Shown here: piece by piece, positions 7,604 through 16,773 of the stretch
Layout of the letters: every line of letters begins with the position of its first letter
Numbering within the stretch: position 1 is the first letter of the stretch
Source: Clostridiales bacterium
GTDB taxonomy: Bacteria; Bacillota; Clostridia; Oscillospirales; Acutalibacteraceae
Assembly (NCBI GenBank): GCA_012524025.1
Contig: JAAYSC010000017.1
Location: 1 to 64,000, forward strand
Reading direction: 5' to 3'
Length of the DNA: 64,000 bases
The notes under the pieces: model-generated
Seen by the model: only the letters and a program-made list of their open reading frames with translations
Database searches by the model: none
Told to the model about the DNA's origin: nothing
Translations under genes and position numbers: made by a program

Positions 7604-9640
7604 TTGACTAAAAAGCTCTGGAAAGTTTCCGCTTATGATAAAAATATAGCTGCCGATTTGGCGGACGAATGCGGTATTGACCCTTTTGCGGCTCTTTTGG
7701 CTACTGCTCGCGGTTTGACTAAACCCGAAGATATAGCTGATTTCTTTGAAGACTCTTTGGATAATTTGGAAGACCCTTTTAACTTACCGGATATGGATAA
7801 GGCCGTGAGTCGGATAGAAGAAGCAATCACCAAGGGTGAGAAAATCATGATTTTCGGTGACTATGATGCCGACGGTATCACCGCTACTGCCATGTTGCAA
7901 ATGTATCTGGAAGCACAAGGTGCACTTGTTGAAAGTTATATACCCGACAGAATAACCGAAGGCTACGGCCTCAATTTTGAAAGCACCCAAGCAATAATTG
8001 ATGCGGGCGTTGACTTGTTGATAACGGTGGACAATGGCATCAGTGCCATAGAAGAAGCTGCTTTTTTGGCTGAAAACGGTGTGGAGATGATAATAACCGA
8101 CCACCACAAGCCCATGGAAGAATTACCCGGGGCAGTGGCCGTGGTCGACCCCCACCGTGAGGACTCAAAAACAATTTTCAAAGAATATTCGGGTGTGGGT
8201 GTTGTCTTCAATCTGATATGTGCCGTTGAAGGCGGAGTAGAAGAATTTTTGTTTGAAGAATTCGGTGATCTTCTGGCAATTGGCACCGTTGGCGATGTTG
8301 TGCCCCTGGTAGCACAAAACAGAACTTTAGTCAGGGCGGGCCTGCAAGCGCTTAACAGAAACAAGCGTGTCGGCATAGCGGCTCTTTTGAAGGTCGCCGA
8401 AGTTGAGAAAAACTTTTTAAACTCAAGGGATCTGGCTTTTAGCTTGGTTCCGCGCATAAATGCAGTGGGTAGGTTGGGCTGCCCAAAACGGGCCCTGGAT
8501 CTTTTATTGACAGACGACGAGGCAGAGGCTCAAAGGCTTGCAAGTGAAATTGAAGAGGATAATAAGAGACGAAAAGAAATAGAAAACGAAATATCCGACC
8601 AAATTAAAAAAATGATAAGGGAAAACCCCACAATAGTCTATGACAGAGTTATGGTAATCAGTGGGGAGGGTTGGCAAACGGGTGTTTTAGGGATTTTAGC
8701 TTCAAGGCTTGCCGAAAAGTACGGGCGCCCTTGCTTGGTAATGTCACAAGAAGGTGATCAAGCCAGAGGTTCGGGGCGCAGTATTGAAGGCTTTTCGCTT
8801 TTTGATGCCTTAAATGCCGTGTCCGATTGCCTAAGCCATTTTGGCGGTCATACCCTTGCAGCCGGCTTTGCACTTCCGGTGAAAGACATAGATCTTTTTC
8901 GCCGGCAAATTAATGAATATGCCGCAAGTGTGGAGATGCCATTCCAGGTTGAAGAAATTGATATTAAACTCAATCCCGGCGCGGTGAGCTTGGATTTACT
9001 GGAAGCACTGGAAATGTTTGAGCCCGTCGGCGCCGGTAACCCAGGGGCGGTATTTGGTTTATTTGGTGTGAAAATAAGCGGTATAACACCGCTGTCACAA
9101 GGCCGCCACACCAAAATTAAAGTGGAAAGAGCCGGTATGGCCTTAGATGCCTTAATCTTTAATAAAACAAGGGAATGCTTTGAATATGATTTAGGTGACA
9201 AGGTTGATTTGGCGGTAGAACTTTCATTAAATGTTTTTCGCAATGTTAAATCCGTGACCGTAAGGGTGAAGAATATACGCTTGAGCATGATGGACGACTT
9301 AAAACTATTGAGCTCAATCAGACTTTATGAAAGATTTACTCGCGGTGAAAGTTTAGAGCCGAGTCAAGCAAACTCAATTTATCCAAAGCGTGAGTTGTTC
9401 GTAAGCCTTTACCGATACTTGGCCTCAAGAGAAGGGCAAGCAGTGAATTTGGTAAAGTTGTGTAGTGATTTGGGCGATGAAGGTGAAATGTTTGCAGCCT
9501 TAAAGCTTGCACTTGATGCCTTGGTTGAGTTAGAACTTGTATCTGTGGAAAATGACTGCTTTGTCTCTTTACATCGGGAAAAGGAAAAAGTTGAACTTCA
9601 AAATGCTCCATCTCTGAAGAGGCTTGTTAAGTTTCTTTAG
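7604..9640 (+). CDS. recJ: Single-stranded-DNA-specific exonuclease RecJ
   Basis: 5'-3' single-strand exonuclease of the DHH phosphoesterase superfamily, acting in RecF-type recombination and mismatch repair (678 aa). Metal-binding motifs are FGDYDADGIT (about 85-94) and the eponymous TDHHKP (about 166). VPRINAVGRLG lies between the two DHH sub-lobes, and the DHHA1 signature GGHTLAAGF confirms the family. The C-terminal third is the OB-like extension plus a helical tail. I choose TTG 7604: AAAGGGTG lies at 7591-7598, which suits this codon but would abut the in-frame GTG at 7595. rel follows after 39 bases, the usual Firmicutes order. Confidence 0.95.
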   Translation: MTKKLWKVSAYDKNIAADLADECGIDPFAALLATARGLTKPEDIADFFEDSLDNLEDPFNLPDMDKAVSRIEEAITKGEKIMIFGDYDADGITATAMLQMYLEAQGALVESYIPDRITEGYGLNFESTQAIIDAGVDLLITVDNGISAIEEAAFLAENGVEMIITDHHKPMEELPGAVAVVDPHREDSKTIFKEYSGVGVVFNLICAVEGGVEEFLFEEFGDLLAIGTVGDVVPLVAQNRTLVRAGLQALNRNKRVGIAALLKVAEVEKNFLNSRDLAFSLVPRINAVGRLGCPKRALDLLLTDDEAEAQRLASEIEEDNKRRKEIENEISDQIKKMIRENPTIVYDRVMVISGEGWQTGVLGILASRLAEKYGRPCLVMSQEGDQARGSGRSIEGFSLFDALNAVSDCLSHFGGHTLAAGFALPVKDIDLFRRQINEYAASVEMPFQVEEIDIKLNPGAVSLDLLEALEMFEPVGAGNPGAVFGLFGVKISGITPLSQGRHTKIKVERAGMALDALIFNKTRECFEYDLGDKVDLAVELSLNVFRNVKSVTVRVKNIRLSMMDDLKLLSSIRLYERFTRGESLEPSQANSIYPKRELFVSLYRYLASREGQAVNLVKLCSDLGDEGEMFAALKLALDALVELELVSVENDCFVSLHREKEKVELQNAPSLKRLVKFL

Positions 9641-9679
9641 TAAAACAATCATTAAAAAAACGAAAGAAAGGGGAAGAAA

Positions 9680-11908
9680 ATGCAAAACATTGACATCAAT
9701 GACGACGGCTACAGCTCATTTAAAGAGAGTATAAAATCCGTCTATAACGAGAAAGAAAGAGCTTTGATTGAAAAAGCTTATAAATTTGCTGCCAAGGCCC
9801 ATAAAGGCCAACTTCGCCTTTCGGGTCAGCCTTTTGTCAGCCACCCCATAGCTGTCGCACAAATATTAGCTAAAATTAACCTTGATTGTGTCACTGTGGT
9901 GGCTGCGCTTTTACATGATACAGTTGAAGACACGAGTGTAAGCAAAGAAGAAGTAAAAAGAATTTTTGGTGAAGGCATAGCAGCCTTGGTAGACGGTGTA
10001 ACAAAACTGGGGCAAGTGCCTATACAGCCCAAAGATACCGACTGGGAAACGGAAAAGGAAGAAGAGCAAGCAGAAAACATACGCAAAATGCTCTTGGCCA
10101 TGTCCGAAGATATGAGAGTAATATTAATAAAACTCGCCGATCGCCTACATAATATGCGAACAATAAGCTTTATGCCGGAACAAAAAAGGCGTGACAAGGC
10201 CCTTGAAACAATTCAAATCTATGCACCCATTGCCCATCGACTGGGTATCAGGGCAATAAAAGAAGAACTTGAAGATCTGGCTATTCATGAACTTGATGCT
10301 TACGGATATGAAGAAATAAAAAAAGCCCTTGAACAGCAAAGTGAAAGCCGCAATGAGTTTTTAGAAAACATAAAAAAACAAATAAGCCAACGCATTAAAA
10401 CTGTTGTTCCCGACGCAATAGTTGACGGAAGAATCAAGAGTGTTCACGGTATTTACAGAAAAATGTTTATGCAAGAAAAGCATAAAGATTTTGATGAAAT
10501 CTATGATATCTATGCTGTGAGAATCATTGTTGACACAGAAATGAATTGTTATAACTGTTTGGGCTACATTCATGATATGTACCATCCGATTCATGGGCGT
10601 TTTAAGGATTACATATCCACCCCCAAGCCCAATATGTATCAATCACTGCACACAACGGTGATAGGCAATGACGGTATACCCTTTGAGGTACAGATCAGAA
10701 CTCAAGAAATGCATGATACAGCCGAATTTGGTATTGCCGCCCACTGGAAGTATAAGACAGGCAAAAAAGGCAAGGCGAAGTTTACCGAAAGCTTGGCCTG
10801 GGTGTCCAAGATAATTGAATTGCAAAACGAATCCGATGACAGTAAGGAAATTTTGCGCACCATAAAAAGTGATTTAACCCAGGAAGAAGTATATGTCTTC
10901 ACACCCAGAGGTGAAGTTAAAAGTCTTCCCGGCGGCTCAACGGTCATAGATTTTGCCTATTCCATACATTCGGAAGTTGGCAATAAAATGGTTGGCGCCA
11001 AAGTTGATGGACGCATAGTTCCCATAGACTATAAGATAAAAAACGGCGAGATTATTGAGGTGCTCACTACATCGCAACAAGGAAAAGGGCCAAGCAGAGA
11101 TTGGCTCAAAATTGTAAGAACAAGTGAAGCGCGCAATAAAATAAGAGCTTGGTATAAAAAAGAAAGAAGAGACGAAAACATCGTTCAAGGTAAGATTGAG
11201 TTGGAGCGCGAGTTCAGGCGCAACAGAATCCGCTTATCCGACGACGATCAAGCTCAAGAGTTTATTTTTGATATAGCAAAACGCCTGCATTTTAACAGTA
11301 TCGAAGATTTTTATGCGGCAATCGGCTATGGCGGTATAGCCCTCAGCCGCCAAATGCCCAGAATCCGCGACGAATATCTTAAAAAGATAAAGTCAAAAAC
11401 ACTGACCGTAGATCAGGTTGTGACCGTTCCCGAAAAGAAGAGGCGAAAAAGTAACGACGGTGTTATTGTTGAGGGCATGGATAGCATACTTGTTAAGTTT
11501 TCTAAATGTTGCAACCCCTTACCGGGTGATGAAATTATCGGCTATATAACACGCGGGCACGGGGTGTCTATACACAAAACCGACTGCAATAATGTCCCCA
11601 AATCAATCCTTACGGTAGATGAACCCGAACGCTGGGTCAAAGCTTATTGGGACAGAAACATAAAGTTCGATTTTCAGTCTACAATTTTGATTACCTGCCT
11701 TAACAGAGTAGGAATGTTGGCAGATGTCACCGGTCAGTTGGCCGGGATGAGCGTTATGATTCATGATGTTAACACGCGCCATACAAAAGACGGCAGAAGC
11801 TCTTTTACAATGACCATAAGTGTGAACGGACTGGAACACATGAAAAGTGTCATAGCAAAACTTGAAAAAGTGAACGGGGTTTTGAGTGTTGAAAGAACAG
11901 GCACATGA
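9680..11908 (+). CDS. rel: Bifunctional (p)ppGpp synthetase/hydrolase Rel
   Basis: Stringent-response enzyme (742 aa) making and degrading (p)ppGpp. The N-terminal HD hydrolase has HPIAVAQIL and ALLHDTVEDT (about 79-85). The synthetase domain contains VHGIYRKM, FKDYISTPKPN and YQSLHTTV, then AEFGIAAHWKYK. The C-terminal half carries the TGS domain (VYVFTPRGEVKSLPGG, then DFAYSIHSEVG), a Cys-bearing zinc-finger-like segment (KFSKCCNPLPGD) and an ACT domain (LNRVGMLADVTG). Both active sites look intact, as expected for the single long Rel of Firmicutes. It is preceded by AAAGAAAGGGG and followed 20 bases later by dtd, the classical rel-dtd pair. Confidence 0.95.
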   Translation: MQNIDINDDGYSSFKESIKSVYNEKERALIEKAYKFAAKAHKGQLRLSGQPFVSHPIAVAQILAKINLDCVTVVAALLHDTVEDTSVSKEEVKRIFGEGIAALVDGVTKLGQVPIQPKDTDWETEKEEEQAENIRKMLLAMSEDMRVILIKLADRLHNMRTISFMPEQKRRDKALETIQIYAPIAHRLGIRAIKEELEDLAIHELDAYGYEEIKKALEQQSESRNEFLENIKKQISQRIKTVVPDAIVDGRIKSVHGIYRKMFMQEKHKDFDEIYDIYAVRIIVDTEMNCYNCLGYIHDMYHPIHGRFKDYISTPKPNMYQSLHTTVIGNDGIPFEVQIRTQEMHDTAEFGIAAHWKYKTGKKGKAKFTESLAWVSKIIELQNESDDSKEILRTIKSDLTQEEVYVFTPRGEVKSLPGGSTVIDFAYSIHSEVGNKMVGAKVDGRIVPIDYKIKNGEIIEVLTTSQQGKGPSRDWLKIVRTSEARNKIRAWYKKERRDENIVQGKIELEREFRRNRIRLSDDDQAQEFIFDIAKRLHFNSIEDFYAAIGYGGIALSRQMPRIRDEYLKKIKSKTLTVDQVVTVPEKKRRKSNDGVIVEGMDSILVKFSKCCNPLPGDEIIGYITRGHGVSIHKTDCNNVPKSILTVDEPERWVKAYWDRNIKFDFQSTILITCLNRVGMLADVTGQLAGMSVMIHDVNTRHTKDGRSSFTMTISVNGLEHMKSVIAKLEKVNGVLSVERTGT

Positions 11909-11928
11909 GATTTTAAGGAGTTATTAAA

Positions 11929-12387
11929 GTGAAAGCTGTTATACAAAGAGTCAGTGAGTCTTCTGTTTTGGTTGACAATAAAGTCGTTGGTGAAATAAAG
12001 CAAGGTCTGACGGTTTTATTGGGGGTTTATCAAGGGGATGATGAGCGACACGCCGATATCTTAGCTGCCAAAATAGCGCGCTTGCGCATTTTTTCGGATG
12101 AAAATGACAAAATGAATCTGTCTGTAACCGATGTGAATGGAGCTGTTCTGGTTATTTCACAGTTTACCCTTTGTGCCGATTTAAAAAAGGGGAACAGGCC
12201 GTCTTTTACACCATCCGCCCCGCCGGAAAGAGCAAATGAGCTTTATGAGCATTTTATAGCCTGCTTGAAATCATACGGGGTTGAAAATATATCCACCGGG
12301 GTTTTTGCGGCAAAAATGCAAGTTAATATTGTTAACGAAGGGCCGGTAACCATCCTTATGGATTCCAAAACCTGGCTAAAAGACTAA
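11929..12387 (+). CDS. dtd: D-aminoacyl-tRNA deacylase
   Basis: Proofreading enzyme (152 aa) that hydrolyses D-amino acids, and Gly mischarged on tRNA-Ala, from tRNA. It begins MKAVIQRVSESSV from a GTG with AAGGAG eight bases upstream. It carries SQFTLCADLKKGNRPSF, the conserved active-site block, and later NEGPVTIL, the cross-subunit Gly-Pro motif. Length and motifs are standard. It sits directly after rel in the same transcription unit, with the metallo-hydrolase and hemZ downstream. Confidence 0.95.
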   Translation: MKAVIQRVSESSVLVDNKVVGEIKQGLTVLLGVYQGDDERHADILAAKIARLRIFSDENDKMNLSVTDVNGAVLVISQFTLCADLKKGNRPSFTPSAPPERANELYEHFIACLKSYGVENISTGVFAAKMQVNIVNEGPVTILMDSKTWLKD

Positions 12388-12405
12388 ACACAAAGAGGGG
12401 AAACA

Positions 12406-13041
12406 ATGATTATTAAACAAGTAAAATTGACCATGTTTTTAACAAATTGCTATATTCTGATTGATGAACAAAGCGGAAAGACCCTTGTAATAGATCCGGG
12501 TAAATTTAATGATCGTTTAATCGAAGAGCTTAAAAGCCCGCAGATTGGTTCAATTGAAGCTATTTTACTGACCCATGGCCATTATGATCACATAGGCGGG
12601 GTAAAAAAGCTAAAGGATTATTGCGCAGCCGATGTTTATATTCACGGTGAAGACGCCCAAAGCTTGCAAAGTGCACAGGTGAGCCTGGCCACACAGTTGA
12701 AGAATGCTCCCTTTGAAAAAACGAAAGCCGATAAACTCTTACAAGACGGGGATCTATTAAGTTTTGGTGCCATAGAACTACAAGTTATGCACACTCCCGG
12801 CCACTCACCGGGCAGTGTCTGCTTTTTGAGCCCTTCCACGGGCGATCTTTTTACCGGTGACACACTTTTTAAGCTGACTATAGGAAGGACGGACTTCCCC
12901 GGCAGTGACTGGGGTCAAATGCAAAAGTCCTTGAAAAAAATTGCAGCACTTGAAAGCGATTACAAAATTTACCCGGGCCATGAAGAACTTTCAAACCTGG
13001 CTTTTGAAAAAGCAAATAACCATTATTTGAGGTCTCTTTGA
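12406..13041 (+). CDS. Metallo-beta-lactamase-fold hydrolase, glyoxalase II-like (YqgX type)
   Basis: Zinc-dependent hydrolase of the glyoxalase II branch (211 aa). The metal motif is LTHGHYDHIGG (about 55-65), with further ligands in HTPGHSPGS, TGDTLF and the C-terminal YPGHEE. The likely reaction is thioester hydrolysis such as S-lactoylglutathione or a bacillithiol-like analogue, but small YqgX-type proteins are poorly defined biochemically. It lies 18 bases after dtd, and its stop overlaps the hemZ start (TGATG), so the two are probably translationally coupled. Confidence 0.85.
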   Translation: MIIKQVKLTMFLTNCYILIDEQSGKTLVIDPGKFNDRLIEELKSPQIGSIEAILLTHGHYDHIGGVKKLKDYCAADVYIHGEDAQSLQSAQVSLATQLKNAPFEKTKADKLLQDGDLLSFGAIELQVMHTPGHSPGSVCFLSPSTGDLFTGDTLFKLTIGRTDFPGSDWGQMQKSLKKIAALESDYKIYPGHEELSNLAFEKANNHYLRSL

Positions 13042-14513
13042 TGTTTTTGGTTATTGAAGGCCACAGCTTTGCTTATGAAATGGAAAGTCTCTGTAGGATT
13101 TTCTTTCCGCAAAAAAAGATTAAGGTCCTTAAAAATAATTTTGAGAGCCTTCAAGATGATTTTGTTTTATGTAAAATGCTTGAGCTTGAGCATGAATATA
13201 AAATATGGGTTTCGGCAGCTATAGATTCAAAGAAAGCAAAGTCAGTTGAGAAGGTCTTTAAAAGCGAATCAATGCAAGAGGCCGAGTGCGAACTAAAAAT
13301 GGCACAAGCTCTCTTTAAAGTCTTATCAGAGCTTACCGCCTATAGACCGCCTTGGGGGATTTTGACAGGTGTCAGACCGGCCAAACTTATGCTAAAGCTT
13401 ATTGAGGAGCTGGGCCCTAAGGGTGCAGAAGCGTATTTTAGGGACCACTTGCTTGTCAAGGAAGATAAAACAGCACTGGCTCAAGAAGTGGCCCTGTCTG
13501 AAAGCTCCTTAATTAAAAAAATCGATAAAAAAGCATTCAGTCTTTATGTTGCAATACCTTTTTGCCCAAGCCGGTGTGGATACTGTTCATTCGTATCACA
13601 CTCAATAGCCGGGCCTAAGGCGAAAAAATCGGTTGAGATCTACATAGAAAATTTGATTGAGGAACTGGAATATCTGGGCAAAACAGCCTGTGCACTGGGC
13701 ATGAAGGCGCAGAGTGTTTATTTCGGCGGCGGAACCCCAACCAGCTTGAGCGCAAATCAGCTTGAAAAATTATTTTCTACTCTTGAGGCCTCATTCGATC
13801 TATCTCAAGTAAAAGAGTACAGTGTGGAAGCCGGTAGGCCGGAAACCATTGACCAAGAAAAACTGAATTTGTTTAAAAAATATGAAGTTGACAGAATAAG
13901 TATTAATCCGCAAAGCTTTAACGACAAAGTTTTGCAAGATGTAAAAAGGGGCCACACCGCCGACTCCACATTGGCTGCTTACAGTTTAGCCCGAAAAGTC
14001 GGCTTTAAAACTATAAACATGGATTTAATTGCGGGCTTACCGGGCGATAGTATCGAAAGCTTTGAGCGCTCGGTCGAGCAAACTTTAGCGTTAGAGCCTG
14101 AAAACATAACAATTCACACATTGGCACTAAAAAGGGCAGCCGATATGCAGGCCAAAGAATTTGTTGGAGCAAAATCAGAAAATGTTTCACAAATGCTTAA
14201 CACCGCCTATGGTAAATTAAGAGGTAAATCTTATTTGCCATATTATATGTACAGGCAAAGCCTGACCTTGGGTAATTTAGAAAACACGGGCTGGTCAAAA
14301 GAAGGGCACGAATGTCTTTATAATATTATTATGATGGAAGAATGTCAGAGCGTTTTTGCAGCCGGCGCAGGGGCGGTTACAAAGCTTATAAAACCGGAAA
14401 AAAAGGGGCTTGAGAGGGTTTTTAATTTTAAGTATCCCTATGAGTATAATTCAAGGTTTTCCGAAATCTTGAAGCGCAAGGATGAAATAATAAGATTTTT
14501 TGAAAGTGCTTAA
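13041..14513 (+). CDS. hemZ: HemZ-type oxygen-independent coproporphyrinogen III oxidase-like radical SAM protein
   Basis: Radical SAM enzyme of the HemN/HemZ group (490 aa). The [4Fe-4S]-binding motif CPSRCGYC lies at about 175-182. Conserved surroundings are AIPFCPSRC, YFGGGTPTSL and the SAM-site stretch SVEAGRPETI, and the C-terminus has YMYRQ and GAVTKL as in HemZ. It precedes hisS in many Clostridia, but not here. A real role in haem synthesis is unproven for HemZ, so this may be a HemW-like or other radical SAM protein. ATG 13041 is chosen over the TTG one codon earlier because GAGG lies eight bases upstream and the ATG makes a TGATG junction with the preceding gene. Confidence 0.88.
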   Translation: MFLVIEGHSFAYEMESLCRIFFPQKKIKVLKNNFESLQDDFVLCKMLELEHEYKIWVSAAIDSKKAKSVEKVFKSESMQEAECELKMAQALFKVLSELTAYRPPWGILTGVRPAKLMLKLIEELGPKGAEAYFRDHLLVKEDKTALAQEVALSESSLIKKIDKKAFSLYVAIPFCPSRCGYCSFVSHSIAGPKAKKSVEIYIENLIEELEYLGKTACALGMKAQSVYFGGGTPTSLSANQLEKLFSTLEASFDLSQVKEYSVEAGRPETIDQEKLNLFKKYEVDRISINPQSFNDKVLQDVKRGHTADSTLAAYSLARKVGFKTINMDLIAGLPGDSIESFERSVEQTLALEPENITIHTLALKRAADMQAKEFVGAKSENVSQMLNTAYGKLRGKSYLPYYMYRQSLTLGNLENTGWSKEGHECLYNIIMMEECQSVFAAGAGAVTKLIKPEKKGLERVFNFKYPYEYNSRFSEILKRKDEIIRFFESA

Positions 14514-14522
14514 GCATACAAA

Positions 14523-14551
14523 TTGCCATTTGAATTCTATGATGATATAAT
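14523..14551 (+). promoter_or_regulatory. Strong putative promoter before the 99-aa protein gene
   Basis: TTGCCA (14523-14528) and a perfect TATAAT (14546-14551) separated by 17 bases. It marks the start of a new transcription unit after hemZ. Confidence 0.7.
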
Positions 14552-14588
14552 CACACAGATTTGAAAAAATGCAGGAGGGCAGGAATTT

Positions 14589-14888
14589 ATGAGTTTTTTT
14601 GATGATGCACTGATAACTGCCAAGGCAGTCGGGGAGACTGTAGGCAAAAAAGCGGAAGGCCTATTAATAATCTCTAAAAAGAAACTTGAAATTATTGAAA
14701 CTGAAAACAGACTTTCAAAGAACTTCGAAAAGTTAGGTAGACTTTATTTTGATTCTTTAAACTTTGATACGAGCAACCTGACTGACGATGTGGATAAGGA
14801 CAATCTTGTTGATGAAACGACAGTTTTATCAGAAAAGCTTTCACGGCTTAAAGAAGAGCTAAAAGACATAATTGAAAGCAAGGAATAA
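14589..14888 (+). CDS. Small coiled-coil protein of unknown function
   Basis: Unrecognised 99-aa soluble protein. It is highly charged, with heptad-like hydrophobic spacing over residues about 15-55 (KKAEGLLIISKKKLEIIE) and again at 75-97 (LSEKLSRLKEELKDII), suggesting two helices or a coiled coil with an acidic break between. There is no signal peptide and no Cys or His motif. It has its own strong promoter 38 bases upstream and GGAGGGCAGG before the ATG, so it is a real gene. The flippase gene follows after 22 bases in the same unit. I do not assign a function. Confidence 0.75.
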   Translation: MSFFDDALITAKAVGETVGKKAEGLLIISKKKLEIIETENRLSKNFEKLGRLYFDSLNFDTSNLTDDVDKDNLVDETTVLSEKLSRLKEELKDIIESKE

Positions 14889-14910
14889 TTATTAAAACAG
14901 GAGTATTTAT

Positions 14911-16740
14911 TTGTCACAAAGAAAAAATCAGACAATGCTAAACGGCGCATTGATTTTGTCACTCGCTGTCCTTATTGTGAAGATAATCGGTGCCGTTTAC
15001 AAAATACCCTTAACCTCGCTTATCGGTGGGGTGGGTAGGGGCTATTATAATTCGGCCTATGAAATCTATTTACCAATTTACGCTATCTCGATGGCCGGTT
15101 TACCCGTAGCCGTATCACGCTTGGTTTCCGAAAATGTAGCACTTAAACGCTATAGGGAAGCCGAAAGTATTTTTAAGACCGCACTTAAGATGTTTATTCT
15201 TATCGGAGTGGTGGGCAGCCTACTGATTGTAGCTGTTGCTTTCCCTTACACAAAGTTTATCGCAGGGGCAAAGAATCTTCCGGCCGTTCTTGCTATTGCG
15301 CCTTCTTTGTTTTTTTGCTGTGTTATGGCAGCCTACAGGGGTTATTACGAAGGCTTGCGCAATATGAAGCCTACCGCAATCTCACAGGTTTTAGAGGCCA
15401 TTGCAAAGCTGGGTATAGGTCTTGGTTTGGCATATTTTGCGGTGTCAATCGGTTTAAAACAATATGATACGGGCCTGGCCTTGTTAGAAAAAGCGGTTGC
15501 TGCCGGCTTAGATGAGTTGCCTCAAATATATGTTTTCGGTCAAGCGGTTAAGGACCTTCCCGAAGCCCATAGCGTTATATACCCTATTTCTGCCGCCGGT
15601 GCGATTTTGGGCGTGACTTCCGGCACTTTTTTTGGTGCTATCTACCTTTCTTTAAAACATAGATTTACCGGCTCTGCTTTTTCAAAAGAAGAGCTTGCCT
15701 TGTCGCCTGTGCCTTCAGCCGGCAAAGATATAGCCAAGAATCTTTTAAAAGTTGCAACACCCATTATTATGTCTTCGCTGGTATTAAGCATAACAAACTT
15801 GATAGATACTTTGACCATTCAAGCCCGTCTGGCTTATGCCTTGGGCAAAAACGCACAAATTATTAAAGAGATGTACGCCACATCCTTTTCAGCAGCTAAA
15901 ATTTTAGACAGTGATATAGTGAAATATCTGTGGGGGGTTCACGGCTCGGCAACCGACTTTAAAAACTTGATTCCCACGCTGATTATATCTTTGGGTGTAA
16001 GTGCTCTGCCGGCCATGGCGGCAGCCTGGGTAGTAAAAGACAAAAGCACTATAAAATCAACGACGGAAACTGTTATAAGAATAACTATGCTTGTAGCCTT
16101 GCCGGCGGGTATAGGCATAGGCGTTATGGCAAGGCCTATCCTAACTCTGATATACGGCAGTGGCTCAAGTGCGGATATTATTCCCGTCGCAGTACCTTTA
16201 GTTGCAGCTTACGGTTATTCCACAGCCTTGTTTTCAGTTTCAACACCCATCACAAACATGTTACAAGCTATCGGGCGAGCAGATATCCCCTTAAAGTCAC
16301 TGGCCTTGGGCGCGGGTGCTAAGATTCTTATAAATTATTTCTTGGTGGGAAACCCCCAAGTTAACATTATGGGCGCACCCATTGCTTCAATTGTTTGCTA
16401 CATAATCATAGTGGCTATAAATTTGATTTATTTGATTAAATTGACTCAAGTAAAGTTGAGCTTTTCTTCTATTTTTGTAAAACCGCTTGTTGCCGCTCTT
16501 CTTTGTGGGCTCACGGCCAAAATCAGCTATAGTGGGCTTTTAGAAATCTTAACAAGGCAGGGGGGGCAAGAAGGCCTAAAAGTCACAATTCTTGCAACGG
16601 CAGTTGCTGTTTCTTTAGCGGTCTTGGTCTTTGCTGTTTGCATTTTATCCTTAAAAGGTTTAGTTAAGGAAGATGTGATATCGCTGCCCAAGGGGGAAAA
16701 AATAGCGAAAGTCCTTGAAAAATATAGACTTTTAGGGTAG
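14911..16740 (+). CDS. MurJ/SpoVB-family lipid flippase (MOP superfamily)
   Basis: Polytopic membrane protein (609 aa, about 14 hydrophobic segments) of the oligosaccharidyl-lipid flippase superfamily. It starts at a TTG with ACAGGAG eight bases upstream. Sequence blocks typical of SpoVB/YtgP are ALILSLAVLIVKIIGAVYKIPL, with GAGRGYY-like GVGRGYYNSAYEIY and AGLPVAVSRLVSE close behind. The likely substrate is lipid II or a polysaccharide lipid carrier, flipped outward for peptidoglycan synthesis. SpoVB itself belongs to spore cortex formation, but the same family includes vegetative YtgP/MurJ-type flippases, so this gene alone does not show sporulation. mazG follows at once. Confidence 0.85.
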   Translation: MSQRKNQTMLNGALILSLAVLIVKIIGAVYKIPLTSLIGGVGRGYYNSAYEIYLPIYAISMAGLPVAVSRLVSENVALKRYREAESIFKTALKMFILIGVVGSLLIVAVAFPYTKFIAGAKNLPAVLAIAPSLFFCCVMAAYRGYYEGLRNMKPTAISQVLEAIAKLGIGLGLAYFAVSIGLKQYDTGLALLEKAVAAGLDELPQIYVFGQAVKDLPEAHSVIYPISAAGAILGVTSGTFFGAIYLSLKHRFTGSAFSKEELALSPVPSAGKDIAKNLLKVATPIIMSSLVLSITNLIDTLTIQARLAYALGKNAQIIKEMYATSFSAAKILDSDIVKYLWGVHGSATDFKNLIPTLIISLGVSALPAMAAAWVVKDKSTIKSTTETVIRITMLVALPAGIGIGVMARPILTLIYGSGSSADIIPVAVPLVAAYGYSTALFSVSTPITNMLQAIGRADIPLKSLALGAGAKILINYFLVGNPQVNIMGAPIASIVCYIIIVAINLIYLIKLTQVKLSFSSIFVKPLVAALLCGLTAKISYSGLLEILTRQGGQEGLKVTILATAVAVSLAVLVFAVCILSLKGLVKEDVISLPKGEKIAKVLEKYRLLG

Positions 16741-16773
16741 AATCTCATATGAGAATGATTGAGGGTGCAAAAC

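Noticed and set aside
7963-8457. Minus-strand ORF of 164 codons inside recJ
   Set aside because: Long only because recJ codon use avoids stops on that frame; Ser/Thr/Pro-rich shadow with no family match.
14911-16740. Flippase as proof of sporulation (SpoVB)
   Set aside because: The MOP family includes many vegetative flippases, so the name alone is not evidence, especially as yabPQ are missing here.
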